NCBI RefSeq assembly: GCF_027921845.1
Contig: NZ_BSEN01000012.1
Location: 124,001 to 188,000 of the forward strand
Source of the DNA: Leifsonia poae
GTDB lineage: Bacteria > Actinomycetota > Actinomycetes > Actinomycetales > Microbacteriaceae
Direction of reading: 5' to 3'
DNA length: 64,000 nucleotides
Positions within the stretch are counted from its first letter, which is position 1. Every line of letters starts with the position of its first letter. The notes beneath the pieces were generated by a model. The model had not been told where the DNA came from. It searched no databases and was given only the letters and a program-made list of their open reading frames with translations. Shown in pieces: positions 48,752-57,839 of this stretch. A program made the translations under genes and the position numbers.

Positions 48752-49138
48752 TCAGGCGGGGCGCGAGCAGTTCGCGCACAGCCCGAACACGTCGACGACG
48801 TGCTGCGCCTGCGTGAACCCGTGCGACGCCGCAGCTGCCTGCGCCCACTGCTCCACCGCATCCGCCTCGATCTCGACCGTGAGCCCGCAGTTGCGGCAGA
48901 TGAGGTGATGGTGGTGACCCGTCGTGCACGCCCGGTAGAGGCTCTCGCCGTCGGGCGACTGGAGGGAGTCGGCGTCGCCCTCCGCGGCGAGATCGGCGAG
49001 CGCCCGGTAGACGGTCGCGAGGCCGATCGGGGAGCCCGTCTCGTGCAGGCTCAGGTGAAGCCCTTGCGCGCTGATGAAGCCCTCCGTCGAGGTCAGAGCC
49101 TCGCGGACGGCCTCTCGCTGCCAGGTATTGCGTTTCAC
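48752..49138 (-). CDS. zur: Fur family regulator, probably Zur
   Basis: The 128-residue protein has the Fur fold: an N-terminal winged helix (TWQREAVREALTSTEGFISA, GLATVYRALADLAAEG) and a metal-binding half with TGHHHHLICRNCGLTVEIE and a final CANC pair, giving the structural zinc site. It is the last gene of the znuACB operon, 10 nt after the permease gene, so it should be Zur, repressing zinc uptake when zinc is high. A matching box overlaps the operon promoter. Confidence 0.9.
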   Translation of the reverse strand: MKRNTWQREAVREALTSTEGFISAQGLHLSLHETGSPIGLATVYRALADLAAEGDADSLQSPDGESLYRACTTGHHHHLICRNCGLTVEIEADAVEQWAQAAAASHGFTQAQHVVDVFGLCANCSRPA

Positions 49139-49148
49139 GTCATCCAGG

Positions 49149-50030
49149 CTATCCCGCCAGCCTCACGGGACGCCGGGAACCCTGACGGGCTCCGACGATC
49201 CGGCAGATGACGTAGATGACGAACGAGATCGTGGTGACGTAGGGGCTGATCGGCAGCGACCCGCCGAGGGCGAGCATGATGCCGCCGACCACGGAGACGA
49301 GCGCGAACGCCACACTCAGCAGCGGCACGGCCAGCGGCGACGACGAGATGCGCATCGCGGCGGCGGCCGGCGTGACGAGCAGGGAGAGCACGAGCAGCGC
49401 GCCCACGATCTGCACCGACACCGCGACCGCGAGCCCGAGCAGCACCATGAAGGCCAGCGCGACGAAACGCACCGGTACGCCGCGGGAGGCCGCGACATCC
49501 GCATCCAGGCTGTCGAAGCTGAGCGGGCGCCACATCAGCAGCAGGCCGACCACGACGACGGCGCCGATCACCATGAGCCAGCCGAGCTGCGGATCGTCGA
49601 CCGACACGATCTGACCGGTGAGGAGTCCGAACTTGTTCGCGCTGCGCCCCGGATACAGGGCCAGGAACAGGATGCCGAGTCCGAGCCCGAACGGCATCAG
49701 CACGGCGATGATCGAGTTGCGATCGCGCGCCTTGGCACCGAGGATCCCGATCAGGATGGCCGCGATGAGCGATCCGGCGAGCGAGCCGAGCACGACATTC
49801 ACGCCGAACAGCAGGGCGGCGGCGGCACCGGCGAACGAGAGTTCGCTGATCCCGTGCACGGCGAACGCCATGTCGCGCTGCATCACGAAGACGCCGATCA
49901 GTCCGCCGACGATGCCGAGCACGGCGCCCGCGAAGATCGAGTTCTTCACGAGCGCGAGCAGTTCGCCGTAGTTGGCGAAATTGAACAGCTGCGACCAGAG
50001 ATCGGGGGAGTCGGCGAGGTGGGCGATCAT
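49149..50030 (-). CDS. Zinc/manganese-type ABC transporter permease (ZnuB-like)
   Basis: The 293-residue protein belongs to the ABC-3 permease family. About eight membrane helices are visible, with the blocks GGLIGVFVMQRDMAFAVHGI, SELSFAGAAAALLFGVN and QIVGALLVLSLLVTPAAAAM. It forms the membrane channel for the metal delivered by the 50899 lipoprotein. It overlaps the ATPase gene by 4 nt. The co-transcribed zur supports zinc as substrate. Confidence 0.93.
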   Translation of the reverse strand: MIAHLADSPDLWSQLFNFANYGELLALVKNSIFAGAVLGIVGGLIGVFVMQRDMAFAVHGISELSFAGAAAALLFGVNVVLGSLAGSLIAAILIGILGAKARDRNSIIAVLMPFGLGLGILFLALYPGRSANKFGLLTGQIVSVDDPQLGWLMVIGAVVVVGLLLMWRPLSFDSLDADVAASRGVPVRFVALAFMVLLGLAVAVSVQIVGALLVLSLLVTPAAAAMRISSSPLAVPLLSVAFALVSVVGGIMLALGGSLPISPYVTTISFVIYVICRIVGARQGSRRPVRLAG

Positions 50031-50902
50031 CGTGCCGCCTCCCGGTGGTCGTCGTGGGCGTGGTCGTGCGTCTCCGCATCCGGGATGCCCACCACGACGA
50101 TGCGGCCGTGGGTGCGGATCACGTCGACGGGAGTGCCGTAGAGGTCGGTCAGCACGTCGCTGCGCAGCACCTCTTCCGGCGTCCCCTCGCGGAACCGGCC
50201 GCCGGCGAGGTAGAGCACCTTGTCGACCATCCCGAGCACGGGGTTCACATCGTGGGTCACGAACACCACCGCGCTGCCATGGTCGCGCCGGCGCCGGTCG
50301 ATGAGCTCGCTGACCCCGCGCTGGTGCTGCAGGTCGAGCGAGAGGAGGGGCTCGTCGCAGAGCAGGAGGGCCGGGTCCCCGGCGAGCGCCTGCCCCACCC
50401 GCAGGCGTTGCTGCTCGCCGCCGGACAGCGACCCGACCGCAGCGTTCGCGTACCGGCGGGCGCCGACGGCATCGATCAGCCGTTCGACCTGATCCCGGTC
50501 GGAGCGCGAAGGGATCGGCAGCCCCCAGCGGTGGCCGTTCACGCCGAGCGCCACCAGGTCGCGGGCGCGCATCGGGGTACCGGGGGAGATGAGCTTCTGC
50601 TGCGGGATGTAGCCGATCCTGCGGTCGCCGCGGCGAACCGGATGCCCGTCGAACTCGATCGTGCCCGCGTCGAGCCGCTGCTGACCCAGGATCGTCTTCA
50701 GCAGGCTCGTCTTGCCGGAACCGTTCGGCCCGAGCACCGCGACGAACTCGCCGGCATGCACGTCGAGGTCGAGCCCGCTCCAGAGCGTGCGGTCCCCGAA
50801 GCCGAGGTCGGCGTTGCGGAGGCTGAGCACGACCGGACCCTCGGACGGGTCGGGGACCCGATCGAGGGGTTCGGTTTCGGGACCACCCGGGTTGGTCGTC
50901 AC
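50027..50902 (-). CDS. Zinc ABC transporter ATP-binding protein (ZnuC-like)
   Basis: The 291-residue ATPase has Walker A VLGPNGSGKTSLLKTILG, the signature GSLSGGEQQRLRVGQAL, Walker B PALLLCDEPLLSLDLQHQRG and the H-loop VVFVTHDVNPVL. A short N-terminal extension of about 25 residues and a His/Asp-rich tail (AETHDHAHDDHREA), which could bind metal, are notable. It overlaps the genes on both sides by 4 nt. Confidence 0.94.
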   Translation of the reverse strand: MTTNPGGPETEPLDRVPDPSEGPVVLSLRNADLGFGDRTLWSGLDLDVHAGEFVAVLGPNGSGKTSLLKTILGQQRLDAGTIEFDGHPVRRGDRRIGYIPQQKLISPGTPMRARDLVALGVNGHRWGLPIPSRSDRDQVERLIDAVGARRYANAAVGSLSGGEQQRLRVGQALAGDPALLLCDEPLLSLDLQHQRGVSELIDRRRRDHGSAVVFVTHDVNPVLGMVDKVLYLAGGRFREGTPEEVLRSDVLTDLYGTPVDVIRTHGRIVVVGIPDAETHDHAHDDHREAAR

Positions 50903-51819
50903 GCGCCGAGGGCTTTCGCCACGGCGTCGATGTTGCCCGTCATCCAGCTGTCGTAGTCCTTGCCGCTCGGGAGGGTCTCTGTCACCGGCACGATCGCTAC
51001 GCCGGCCTTCTTGGCGGCGGAGAGCACTCTCTCGGTCTCCGGCCCGCTGGTCTGCTCATTGTAGGCGAGCAGTTTCACGGCCTTGCTGTCGAACAGGTCG
51101 ACGGTCTTCTTGAGCACGGCGGGGGAGACGTCGGTGCCGGCCTCGATGGCCTCGCTGAACGCGGCGGGGGTCTTGTCGACCAGGCCGATCGCCTCGAGCA
51201 GGTAGAGCGGCACGGGTTCGGTGATGGCGGCGCCCTCGCCGGCGTGCGTCTTCTTCAACTCCGCCGTTCTGGCCTCGAGCGCGGTGAGCTCGGCGGCGAA
51301 GGCCTGCCCATTCTTCGCGAACGTCGTCGCCTGGGCGGGATCGGCCTCGGTGAGCGCCGAGACCAGTCGGTCGGTGAGCTTCTGCATGGTCGGGAAGTCG
51401 TACCAGACGTGCTCGTTCAGCTGCCCATCGACAGCCTTCTTGCCGGAGATGTCGACCGCGTTCAGCACGGTGGCCTTCGATTTCGACGAGGCCAGCATGG
51501 TGTCCATGAAGTCGTCGTAGCCTCCGCCGTTCTCGATGACGATGTCGGCCTTCGAGATCGCGAGCTGGCTCTGGGCACTCGCCTCGAACGAGTGCGGATC
51601 CTGCGCGGGGTCGGACATGATCGAGGTGACGGTCACGGCGTCGCCGGCGATGCTCTGGCCGATGTCGCCGTAGACATTGGTGCTGGCGACCACCGAGAGC
51701 GTGTCGGACGTGCGACCGCCCGAGGCGCCGGCGGAGCCGGTCGAGCATCCGGCGAGCGCGAGCGTCACGGCGGCTGCGGCGGAGAGGGCGAGAGTGGAGA
51801 CGAGGGTGCGCGTCTTCAT
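50899..51819 (-). CDS. Zinc-binding lipoprotein (ZnuA-like)
   Basis: The 306-residue protein has a lipoprotein signal (VTLALAGC, Cys25) and the cluster-9 metal-binding fold. The likely ligands are His in DPAQDPHSFEASAQSQLAI and in QLNEHVWYDFPTMQKL. A further acidic residue is near AYNEQTSGPETERVL. It lacks the long His-rich loop of many ZnuA proteins. It is the first gene of the operon and is driven by a Zur-box promoter. Confidence 0.92.
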   Translation of the reverse strand: MKTRTLVSTLALSAAAAVTLALAGCSTGSAGASGGRTSDTLSVVASTNVYGDIGQSIAGDAVTVTSIMSDPAQDPHSFEASAQSQLAISKADIVIENGGGYDDFMDTMLASSKSKATVLNAVDISGKKAVDGQLNEHVWYDFPTMQKLTDRLVSALTEADPAQATTFAKNGQAFAAELTALEARTAELKKTHAGEGAAITEPVPLYLLEAIGLVDKTPAAFSEAIEAGTDVSPAVLKKTVDLFDSKAVKLLAYNEQTSGPETERVLSAAKKAGVAIVPVTETLPSGKDYDSWMTGNIDAVAKALGA

Positions 51820-51868
51820 GGGGGGACCTGTCTAAGTCGTGATGGACGGCCGATTGCGGCCACACTCG

Positions 51869-51898
51869 ACGTTAGCTGTTATTGATAATGATTGTCAA
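51869..51898 (-). promoter_or_regulatory. znu operon promoter with overlapping Zur box
   Basis: On the minus strand a perfect -35 TTGACA (51898-51893) is followed by 18 nt and TAACGT (51874-51869). The 17-mer TTGATAATGATTGTCAA (51882-51898), a 7-of-8 dyad around one central base, covers the -35 and resembles Fur/Zur boxes. A bound repressor would block RNA polymerase. Confidence 0.8.
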
Positions 51899-51914
51899 AA
51901 CCACGAGGACGCCG

Positions 51915-52379
51915 TCAGTCGAAGCGCACGAAGGTGCGCAGCACGCCGCCGTGCACGTCGCGGGTGTCGCCGAAGCCGAGCGACTCGTAAAAGGCCTTCT
52001 GCGCGGGCTCGTCGTCGGTCAGCAGCACCTTCTGGCGCACATCCGGATACGCGTCGAGCAGCGCCGACACCAGGCGGCGGCCGAGGCCGGTGCGCTGGGC
52101 ATCCGGGTGCACGAGCACGTCCTGCAGGTACAGGATGCTCGCCCCGTCGGTCACCACGCGGGCGAGGCCGACCAGGCGGTCGCCGTCGCGGGCGGTCGCC
52201 ACCAGGGTCGATCCGGCGAGCGCGCGTACGAGTCCGTCAGGGTCCTTCGTGTACGCGCTCCAGCCGACCGCCTCGTAGAGGGCGAGCGCTTCGTCGCGCC
52301 CGACAGCGCCCGCAACGCCCCCCGCGTCGATCACGACCACGCTGCTCCCGCTACCGCTCCCGCTCCCGCTCCCGCTCAT
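51915..52379 (-). CDS. GNAT family N-acetyltransferase
   Basis: The 154-residue enzyme has the GNAT fold. The acetyl-CoA-binding motif is LQDVLVHPDAQRTGLGRRLV (Q/R-x-x-G-x-G/A type), and a C-terminal AQKAFYESLGFGDTRDV segment follows. The substrate is unknown. The first residues are a SGSGSGSGSG run coded by a hexanucleotide repeat. The ATG at 52379 lies 6 nt after a TAGGCT -10 box, so the mRNA is likely leaderless. Confidence 0.88.
   Translation of the reverse strand: MSGSGSGSGSGSSVVVIDAGGVAGAVGRDEALALYEAVGWSAYTKDPDGLVRALAGSTLVATARDGDRLVGLARVVTDGASILYLQDVLVHPDAQRTGLGRRLVSALLDAYPDVRQKVLLTDDEPAQKAFYESLGFGDTRDVHGGVLRTFVRFD
52344..52373. repeat. Hexanucleotide repeat (GCTCCC)x5 at the GNAT start
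   Basis: Five tandem 6-mers, one with a single change, encode the Gly-Ser N-terminus of the acetyltransferase on the minus strand. Confidence 0.7.
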
Positions 52380-52385
52380 CCCGCC

Positions 52386-52391
52386 AGCCTA
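52386..52391 (-). promoter_or_regulatory. -10 box of a leaderless promoter for the GNAT gene
   Basis: TAGGCT, 6 nt, then the ATG at 52379 on the minus strand. The -35 position falls inside palindrome C. Confidence 0.5.
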
Positions 52392-52402
52392 GGCCGAGGC
52401 CA

Positions 52403-52474
52403 ACGCAATCGAGTCCGAACTTGTTGCACCGGACACGCCGACACGGGCTGCAACAAGTTCGGACTCGATTGCGT
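52403..52474. repeat. Long palindrome C
   Basis: Perfect 26-bp arms (52403-52428 and 52449-52474) with a 20-nt loop. The outer arm is ACGCAATCGAGTCC and the inner arm GAACTTGTTGCA. Unlike the others it lies between divergent genes (GNAT and ltrA), where no terminator is needed. Its outer arm and right flank are shared with palindrome D. Confidence 0.85.
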
Positions 52475-52548
52475 CGGGCTCAGGCGGGATGGGCGGCGGG
52501 GCGGGCGAGGGCGGGGCGGGCGAGGGCGGTCGGGTGCACAATGGGCGG

Positions 52549-53739
52549 ATGACCCGAGCGGCGGGGACGAAGACGGGGGAGCGGCGCGGCGCGTGGCGCA
52601 CGCCGCAGCTGCGGGACGACGGCGACCAGCGCCATCCCGTCGGCTGGCTGGAGCTGTTCTTCGACCTCGTCTTCGTCGTCATCGTCGCCGTGCTCGCGAG
52701 CGGCGTCGACGAGACTCACGATCTGGTCGCCTTCACCGTGCAGTTCATCGCGGTGTTCTGGATCTGGAACGCCTTCACCTACTACACCGAGCGTTTCGAA
52801 TCCGACGGGATCGAGACGAGGGTCTTCACCTTCATCGCCATCCTGAGCGTCGCCGGCCTGGCCATCTGGGGACGCGACGGACTCGGCTCGAACTACCTCG
52901 GCTTCGCGTTGTCGTACCTGCTCGCCCGCAGCCTGAACATCGCCCTCTGGCTGCGCGCCGGGTATCACGTGCCGCGTTTCCGACGAGCAGCGTTCGGCTT
53001 CTTCGGCGGATTCCTCGTGTCGGCCGTGCTGATCGTCGTGAGCTTCTTCGTTCCGCACGACGTGAGACTCGTGCTGTGGACGGCGGCCGTGCTGCTCGAA
53101 ATCGCCACCCCGGCGATCACCGCACGCTTCCAGGCCGGGCTCCCGCCGATCACCGAGGACAAGTTCCCCGAGCGCTTCGGGCTGTTCACGATGATCGTGC
53201 TCGGGGAGACGGTGGCGGAGGTCATCCAGTCCGTCGCCGTGGCGAACACTCTCGAGCGGCTCTCGGGCCTGACGATCGCGGATGCTGCACTCGGCCTCGC
53301 GATCGGCTTCGGGATGTGGTGGGTCTACTACGACTTCGTCGCGCGCCGGCCGGTGCGGCAGCGGTTCGGCATCGTGCTCGCGTGGGTGTACCTGCACATG
53401 ATCATGCTGATCGGGATCGTGCTGGCGGGGGTGGGCATCGCCCTCGGGCTGCACGACACGGCCGCGCCCATGGAGCCCTTCGACCGCTCGCTGCTGCTCG
53501 GCGGCGTCGCCCTGGTGCTCGTCACGATCGCCGTCATCGAGACGACGCTGGCGCGCGCCCCGGATGAGCCGACGGCTCCCGTGCTCAGCCCGGCGCTCAA
53601 GGCGGGAGCCGGAGTCGTGCTCGTCCTGCTGGCGATCCTCGGGCCCCCGCTCGCGCCCACCGCCGTGCTGCTGATCACCATCGCGGCCCTGGCGGTGCCC
53701 GCCGTGTACGGCGCGGTCGTCTGGTACCGCGAGCACTGA
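52549..53739 (+). CDS. LtrA family membrane protein
   Basis: The 396-residue protein matches the low-temperature-requirement A (LtrA) family, named from Listeria, with unclear function. The N-terminal signature is VGWLELFFDLVFVVIVAVLA. About ten to eleven membrane helices follow, with ERFGLFTMIVLGETVAEVIQ as the second conserved block. The ATG at 52549 is preferred; no strong ribosome binding site is seen. It is convergent with the sucB-like gene across a small hairpin. Confidence 0.92.
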   Translation: MTRAAGTKTGERRGAWRTPQLRDDGDQRHPVGWLELFFDLVFVVIVAVLASGVDETHDLVAFTVQFIAVFWIWNAFTYYTERFESDGIETRVFTFIAILSVAGLAIWGRDGLGSNYLGFALSYLLARSLNIALWLRAGYHVPRFRRAAFGFFGGFLVSAVLIVVSFFVPHDVRLVLWTAAVLLEIATPAITARFQAGLPPITEDKFPERFGLFTMIVLGETVAEVIQSVAVANTLERLSGLTIADAALGLAIGFGMWWVYYDFVARRPVRQRFGIVLAWVYLHMIMLIGIVLAGVGIALGLHDTAAPMEPFDRSLLLGGVALVLVTIAVIETTLARAPDEPTAPVLSPALKAGAGVVLVLLAILGPPLAPTAVLLITIAALAVPAVYGAVVWYREH

Positions 53740-53766
53740 GCGGTCGAGTCAGAGGAAGACGACCGC
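53740..53766. terminator. Hairpin between convergent ltrA and E2 genes
   Basis: GCGGTCG (53740-53746) and CGACCGC (53760-53766) form a perfect 7-bp stem with a 13-nt loop between two gene ends. Confidence 0.5.
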
Positions 53767-53773
53767 GCTCGGC

Positions 53774-55246
53774 TCAGTCGAGCAGCAGCGCCGGCTCTTC
53801 GATGATGCTCGCGACGTCGGCGAGGAAGCGCGACGCGACATCCCCATCGACGATACGGTGATCGAACGAGGCGCCGAGCGTCGTGACGAAGCGCGGGCGC
53901 ACCTCGCCGTCAACGACCCACGGCTTCTGCTTGATCGTGCCGAGCGCGACGATGCCGACCTCGCCCGGGTTGAGGATCGGCGTACCGGTGTCCATCCCGA
54001 ACACGCCGATGTTGGTGATCGTGATCGTGCCGCTGGCCATGTCGGCCGGCGAGGTCTTGCCGTCGCGCGCGGTGATCGTCAGCTGCTCCAGCGCGGCCGC
54101 CAGCTCGAGCAGCGACATGTCCTGGGCGTCCTTGACGTTCGGCACGATGAGCCCGCGCGGCGTGGCCGCGGCGATGCCGAGGTTCACGTAGTGGCGGATG
54201 ATGATCTCCTCGTCGGTCCACGACGAGTTGACCGTTGGGTTGCGCCGCACCGCCCAGATGATGGCTTTGGCCATGATCAGCAGAGGCGACACCTTGACGC
54301 CGGCGAAGTCGGGCGAGTTCTTGAGCCGCTTGACGAACTCCATCGTGCGCGTCGCATCCACGTCGACGAACAGGCTGACGTGCGGGGCGCTGAACGCGCT
54401 CGACACCATGGCGTTCGCGATGGCCTTGCGCACTCCCTTGACCGGGATGCGCTCCTCACGGTCGTTCGGCCACTCCGGCGTCTGCAGGTTGCGGAACACC
54501 GTGGCCTGCGTCGCCTCGCGCAGCACGTCGTCACGGGTGATGTCGCCGATCGGGCCGGTCGGCGTCACCTGGGTGAGGTCGACGCCGAGGTCTTTGGCGA
54601 GCTTGCGGATCGGCGGCTTCGTGATGACGGGAGGGTGCGGCGTCGTCGCGATCTCCGGGCGCACCGTGAGCGGCGCCGCCGAGGCAGCGGGGGCTGCGGA
54701 GGCCGCCGGCGCCGAAGCGGCAGGCGGGGTCGGTGCAGCGGGAGCCTGTGCCGCAGGTGCCGCAGCGGCCGGAGCCTCGGCGGTCGTCGCTGCAACGGTC
54801 ACGGGGATGGCGTTGGTGCCGGGGTGGCTGACCCGGCGGCGGCGGCTGGAACCGTGGCCCGACGCGCCGTAACCGACGAGCGGGGCCTCCGCCTTCTCGG
54901 CCGCGGGAGCAGCATCCACCTCGTGCGAGACGCTCGCGGCGGTGTCCGTCGCGGCCTCCTGCACCTCGGTCACCGGTTCGGCGACAGGGGCGTCCACTGC
55001 TCCTCCGGCGTTCGAGACCGTGATGATCGGGGTTCCGACGTCGACCGTCTGCCCCTCCGACACCAGCAGTTCGCCGACGACGCCCTCGAACGGAGAGGGA
55101 AGCTCGACGAGTGATTTGGCCGTCTCGATCTCGACGATCACCTGGTTGACCGCCACAGAATCACCGGGGCCGACCTTCCAGGAGACGATCTCCGCCTCGG
55201 TCAGGCCTTCGCCGACATCCGGGAGGAGGAACTTGGAATCGCTCAT
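53774..55246 (-). CDS. Dihydrolipoamide acyltransferase, E2 of a branched-chain 2-oxoacid dehydrogenase
   Basis: The 490-residue E2 passes the acyl group from E1 to CoA. It has one lipoyl domain (residues 1-78, lipoyl-Lys44 in [12 protein letters not shown]), a long Ala/Pro-rich linker and a peripheral-subunit-binding domain ([20 protein letters not shown]). The catalytic domain contains [20 protein letters not shown] and the active-site [20 protein letters not shown] in place of the DKA typical of pyruvate E2 favours a branched-chain-type complex. It is last in the operon. Confidence 0.92.
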   Translation of the reverse strand: MSDSKFLLPDVGEGLTEAEIVSWKVGPGDSVAVNQVIVEIETAKSLVELPSPFEGVVGELLVSEGQTVDVGTPIITVSNAGGAVDAPVAEPVTEVQEAATDTAASVSHEVDAAPAAEKAEAPLVGYGASGHGSSRRRRVSHPGTNAIPVTVAATTAEAPAAAAPAAQAPAAPTPPAASAPAASAAPAASAAPLTVRPEIATTPHPPVITKPPIRKLAKDLGVDLTQVTPTGPIGDITRDDVLREATQATVFRNLQTPEWPNDREERIPVKGVRKAIANAMVSSAFSAPHVSLFVDVDATRTMEFVKRLKNSPDFAGVKVSPLLIMAKAIIWAVRRNPTVNSSWTDEEIIIRHYVNLGIAAATPRGLIVPNVKDAQDMSLLELAAALEQLTITARDGKTSPADMASGTITITNIGVFGMDTGTPILNPGEVGIVALGTIKQKPWVVDGEVRPRFVTTLGASFDHRIVDGDVASRFLADVASIIEEPALLLD

Positions 55247-55268
55247 GCTGCCACTTCTTTCGGTCCGG

Positions 55269-56702
55269 TCAGTAGGAGAGGCTGCGATCCACGGCTTCGA
55301 GCACGCGGTCTGCATCCGGAAGGTACATCGCCTCGACCTTCGACGGCGGGTAGGGGGTGTCGAACCCGGATACCCGGATGACCGGTGCCTCGAGCGAGTA
55401 GAAAGCGCGCTCGGCGACCGTGGCTGCGATCTCCGATCCCACGCTGGCGTTGCCCTGGGCCTCCTGCACGACGACCAGGTGTCCCGTCTTGCGAACCGAG
55501 TCGAGCACAGGGCCGTAGTCGATCGGCGAGACGGAGCGCAGATCGATCACCTCGAGGCTGGTTCCCTCCTCGGCCGCCAGGTCGGCGGCGTGCAGCAGGG
55601 TCGACACCATGGCGCCGTGCGCGACCACGGTCACGTCGGTGCCGGCGCGGGCGACCCGCGCGGAGTGCAACGGTGACGCGTTCTCGGCGAGGTTGACCTC
55701 GCTCTTGACGAAGTAACGGCTCTTGGGCTCGAAGAACAGCACGGGATCGTCGGAGGCGATGGCCTCCTGGATCATCCAGTACGCGTCGTGCGAGTTGCTC
55801 GGGCTGACGACGCGCAGGCCGGGAGTGTGCGCGAAGTACGCCTCGGGGCTCTCCGAGTGGTGCTCGATCGAGCCGATGTGGCCGCCGTACGGCACGCGGA
55901 TCACGATCGGCATCGTGACCGTTCCCTCGTGGCGGTTGCGCATCCGGGAGAGCTGGGTGGTGATCTGGTCGAACGCGGGGAAGATGAACCCATCGAACTG
56001 GATCTCGCACACCGCGCGGTAGCCGCGCATGGCGAGACCGATCGCGGTGCCCAGGATGCCGGACTCGGCGAGCGGGGTGTCGAGCACGCGCTGCGGCCCG
56101 AACTCGGCGTGCAGGCCTTCGGTGACGCGGTAGACGCCGCCCAGCGGGCCGATGTCCTCGCCCATCAGCAGCACCTTGGGGTCGTTCGCGAGCGCATCGT
56201 GCAGGCCCTTGTTGATGGCCTTGCCGAGCGGCATCGAGACGATGGGGTTCGCGGGGACGACAGGGGCCGCAGGCTCGGCGACCGGCTGCGCGGCGGCGGC
56301 CGGCTGCGCGGCAGCAGGCACTGCTTCCTGCTCGGTGGCCTGCGGTGCTTCGGGGGCGTCGACCTCGACGGCGTCGACGACCTCGTCCGCCTCCGCCTCG
56401 GCCTCCTCCTCGAACTCCGACTTCGGAACGTCGCCCTGCTCGAGGTCGGGGTCGGCGTTCACCTGGAACGCCGCGGTGATGTCGACGGGCGCAGAGCCCT
56501 CGGCGACCGTGTCGGGCTCGGGCTCGACGATCAGCACGTCCTCGGTCGGCGTGGCATCGCCCGCGCCATCCTGAGCGCCGTGCTGGGAATCGGGGGCGGT
56601 GGTGGTCTCGTCGACGAGCTCGGCCTCATGCACTTCGAGCTGCTCGTCTTCGTCGCCGACGCGGTCGGCGATCACGGGGAAACGCTGGTTCAGGTCGCTC
56701 AT
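55269..56702 (-). CDS. 2-oxoacid dehydrogenase E1 beta with long acidic N-terminal extension
   Basis: Residues about 151-477 are a normal E1 beta: [60 protein letters not shown] and the C-terminal transketolase-like domain with [20 protein letters not shown]. The first 150 residues are an added, highly acidic region that turns into an Ala/Pro-rich linker like those between E2 domains. E1 beta proteins are usually about 325 residues. It overlaps the E1 alpha gene by 4 nt. Confidence 0.92.
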   Translation of the reverse strand: MSDLNQRFPVIADRVGDEDEQLEVHEAELVDETTTAPDSQHGAQDGAGDATPTEDVLIVEPEPDTVAEGSAPVDITAAFQVNADPDLEQGDVPKSEFEEEAEAEADEVVDAVEVDAPEAPQATEQEAVPAAAQPAAAAQPVAEPAAPVVPANPIVSMPLGKAINKGLHDALANDPKVLLMGEDIGPLGGVYRVTEGLHAEFGPQRVLDTPLAESGILGTAIGLAMRGYRAVCEIQFDGFIFPAFDQITTQLSRMRNRHEGTVTMPIVIRVPYGGHIGSIEHHSESPEAYFAHTPGLRVVSPSNSHDAYWMIQEAIASDDPVLFFEPKSRYFVKSEVNLAENASPLHSARVARAGTDVTVVAHGAMVSTLLHAADLAAEEGTSLEVIDLRSVSPIDYGPVLDSVRKTGHLVVVQEAQGNASVGSEIAATVAERAFYSLEAPVIRVSGFDTPYPPSKVEAMYLPDADRVLEAVDRSLSY

Positions 56703-57835
56703 GCGCGCTCCTCATCGAAGGACGCCTCGTAACGCTGCGCCCATTCCTTCTGCTCGGCGATCAGCGGGTGCGGCTCGGCATAGACGTGGTCGAAGATCAC
56801 GTCCATGGGCGGCGGGACCACCTCGAGCAGCCGGCGCCGGGCATCGGCCGCGAGGTCGGCGGCCTCTTCGTCCACCGACGCGAAGAAGGAGTCGCCGACG
56901 CCGAGGTCGGAGAGGTACGTGCGGTAGCGCGCGATCGGGTCGCGGGCGATCCATGACTGCAGCTCGTCGTCGGTGCGGTATTTCGTGGGGTCGTCGGCGG
57001 TGGTGTGCGCGCCGACGCGGTAGGTCACGGCCTCGATGAGGGCAGGGCCTTCGCCGGCACGCGCCTCGTCGAGCCACTTCTTGGTCACGGCGTAGCTCGC
57101 GAGCACGTCGTTGCCGTCGACGCGCGTGCCCGGGATGCCGAATCCGCTCCCGCGCAGGTACAGCGGCGTGCGCGACTGGCGCTCGACGGGCACCGAGATG
57201 GCCCACTGGTTGTTCTGCAGGAAGAAGACCTGGGGCGTGCGGTAGCTCGCGGCGAAGACCAGGGCCTCGCTGACATCGCCCTGCGACGACGCGCCGTCAC
57301 CGAAGTAGACGACCACCGCCTCATCCTTCTCCGGGTCGCCCGTTCCGGCCTTGCCGTCGAGCTGGATGCCCATCGCGTAGCCCGTGGAGTGCAGGCTCTG
57401 CGAGCCGAGCACCAGGGAGTAGAGGTGGAAGTTCCCGTTCTCTGCTGGGTTCCAGCCGCCGAGCGTGACGCCGCGGAGCATCCGGAGGATGTCGACCGGG
57501 TCGAGACCGCGGATCATGCCGACGACGTGCTCGCGGTACGAGGGGAAGATGTGGTCCTGGGGACGCGCCGCGTGGCCGGAGCCGACCTGGGCCGCCTCCT
57601 GGCCGTGGCTGGGCACCCAGAGGGCCAGCTGGCCCTGACGCTGCAGGTTCGCGGACTCGTGGTCGAACCGGCGCACCACGACCATGTCGCGGTAGAAGCG
57701 CCGGTAGTCGTCTTCACCGAGACGCTCGAGATAGGGGAGGTATTCCGCGGCCTCGTCGGTCGGCTGGAACCGGCCATCAGCCGTCAGCAACTGGACGGTG
57801 TTCGCCGGGCGCGGGTTATCGTTCGTTGCAGCCAC
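56699..57835 (-). CDS. 2-oxoacid dehydrogenase E1 alpha
   Basis: The 378-residue E1 alpha binds thiamine diphosphate and decarboxylates a 2-oxoacid. The diphosphate motif starts VVVYFGDGASSQGDVSEALV and ends in FFLQNNQWAISVPVERQ. The phosphorylation-loop region YRVGAHTTADDPTKYRTDDE is present. BkdA-type features such as DHIFPSYREHVVGMIRGLDP favour branched-chain oxoacids. The GTG at 57835 sits 6 nt after a TAGGTT -10 box that overlaps the stop of the upstream aminotransferase gene, so it has its own leaderless promoter. Confidence 0.93.
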   Translation of the reverse strand: MAATNDNPRPANTVQLLTADGRFQPTDEAAEYLPYLERLGEDDYRRFYRDMVVVRRFDHESANLQRQGQLALWVPSHGQEAAQVGSGHAARPQDHIFPSYREHVVGMIRGLDPVDILRMLRGVTLGGWNPAENGNFHLYSLVLGSQSLHSTGYAMGIQLDGKAGTGDPEKDEAVVVYFGDGASSQGDVSEALVFAASYRTPQVFFLQNNQWAISVPVERQSRTPLYLRGSGFGIPGTRVDGNDVLASYAVTKKWLDEARAGEGPALIEAVTYRVGAHTTADDPTKYRTDDELQSWIARDPIARYRTYLSDLGVGDSFFASVDEEAADLAADARRRLLEVVPPPMDVIFDHVYAEPHPLIAEQKEWAQRYEASFDEERA

Positions 57836-57839
57836 CGTA

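Noticed and set aside
52536-52541. CACAAT as a leaderless -10 box for ltrA
   Set aside because: Spacing to the ATG fits, but the hexamer lacks the first T of TANNNT, so the support is too weak.
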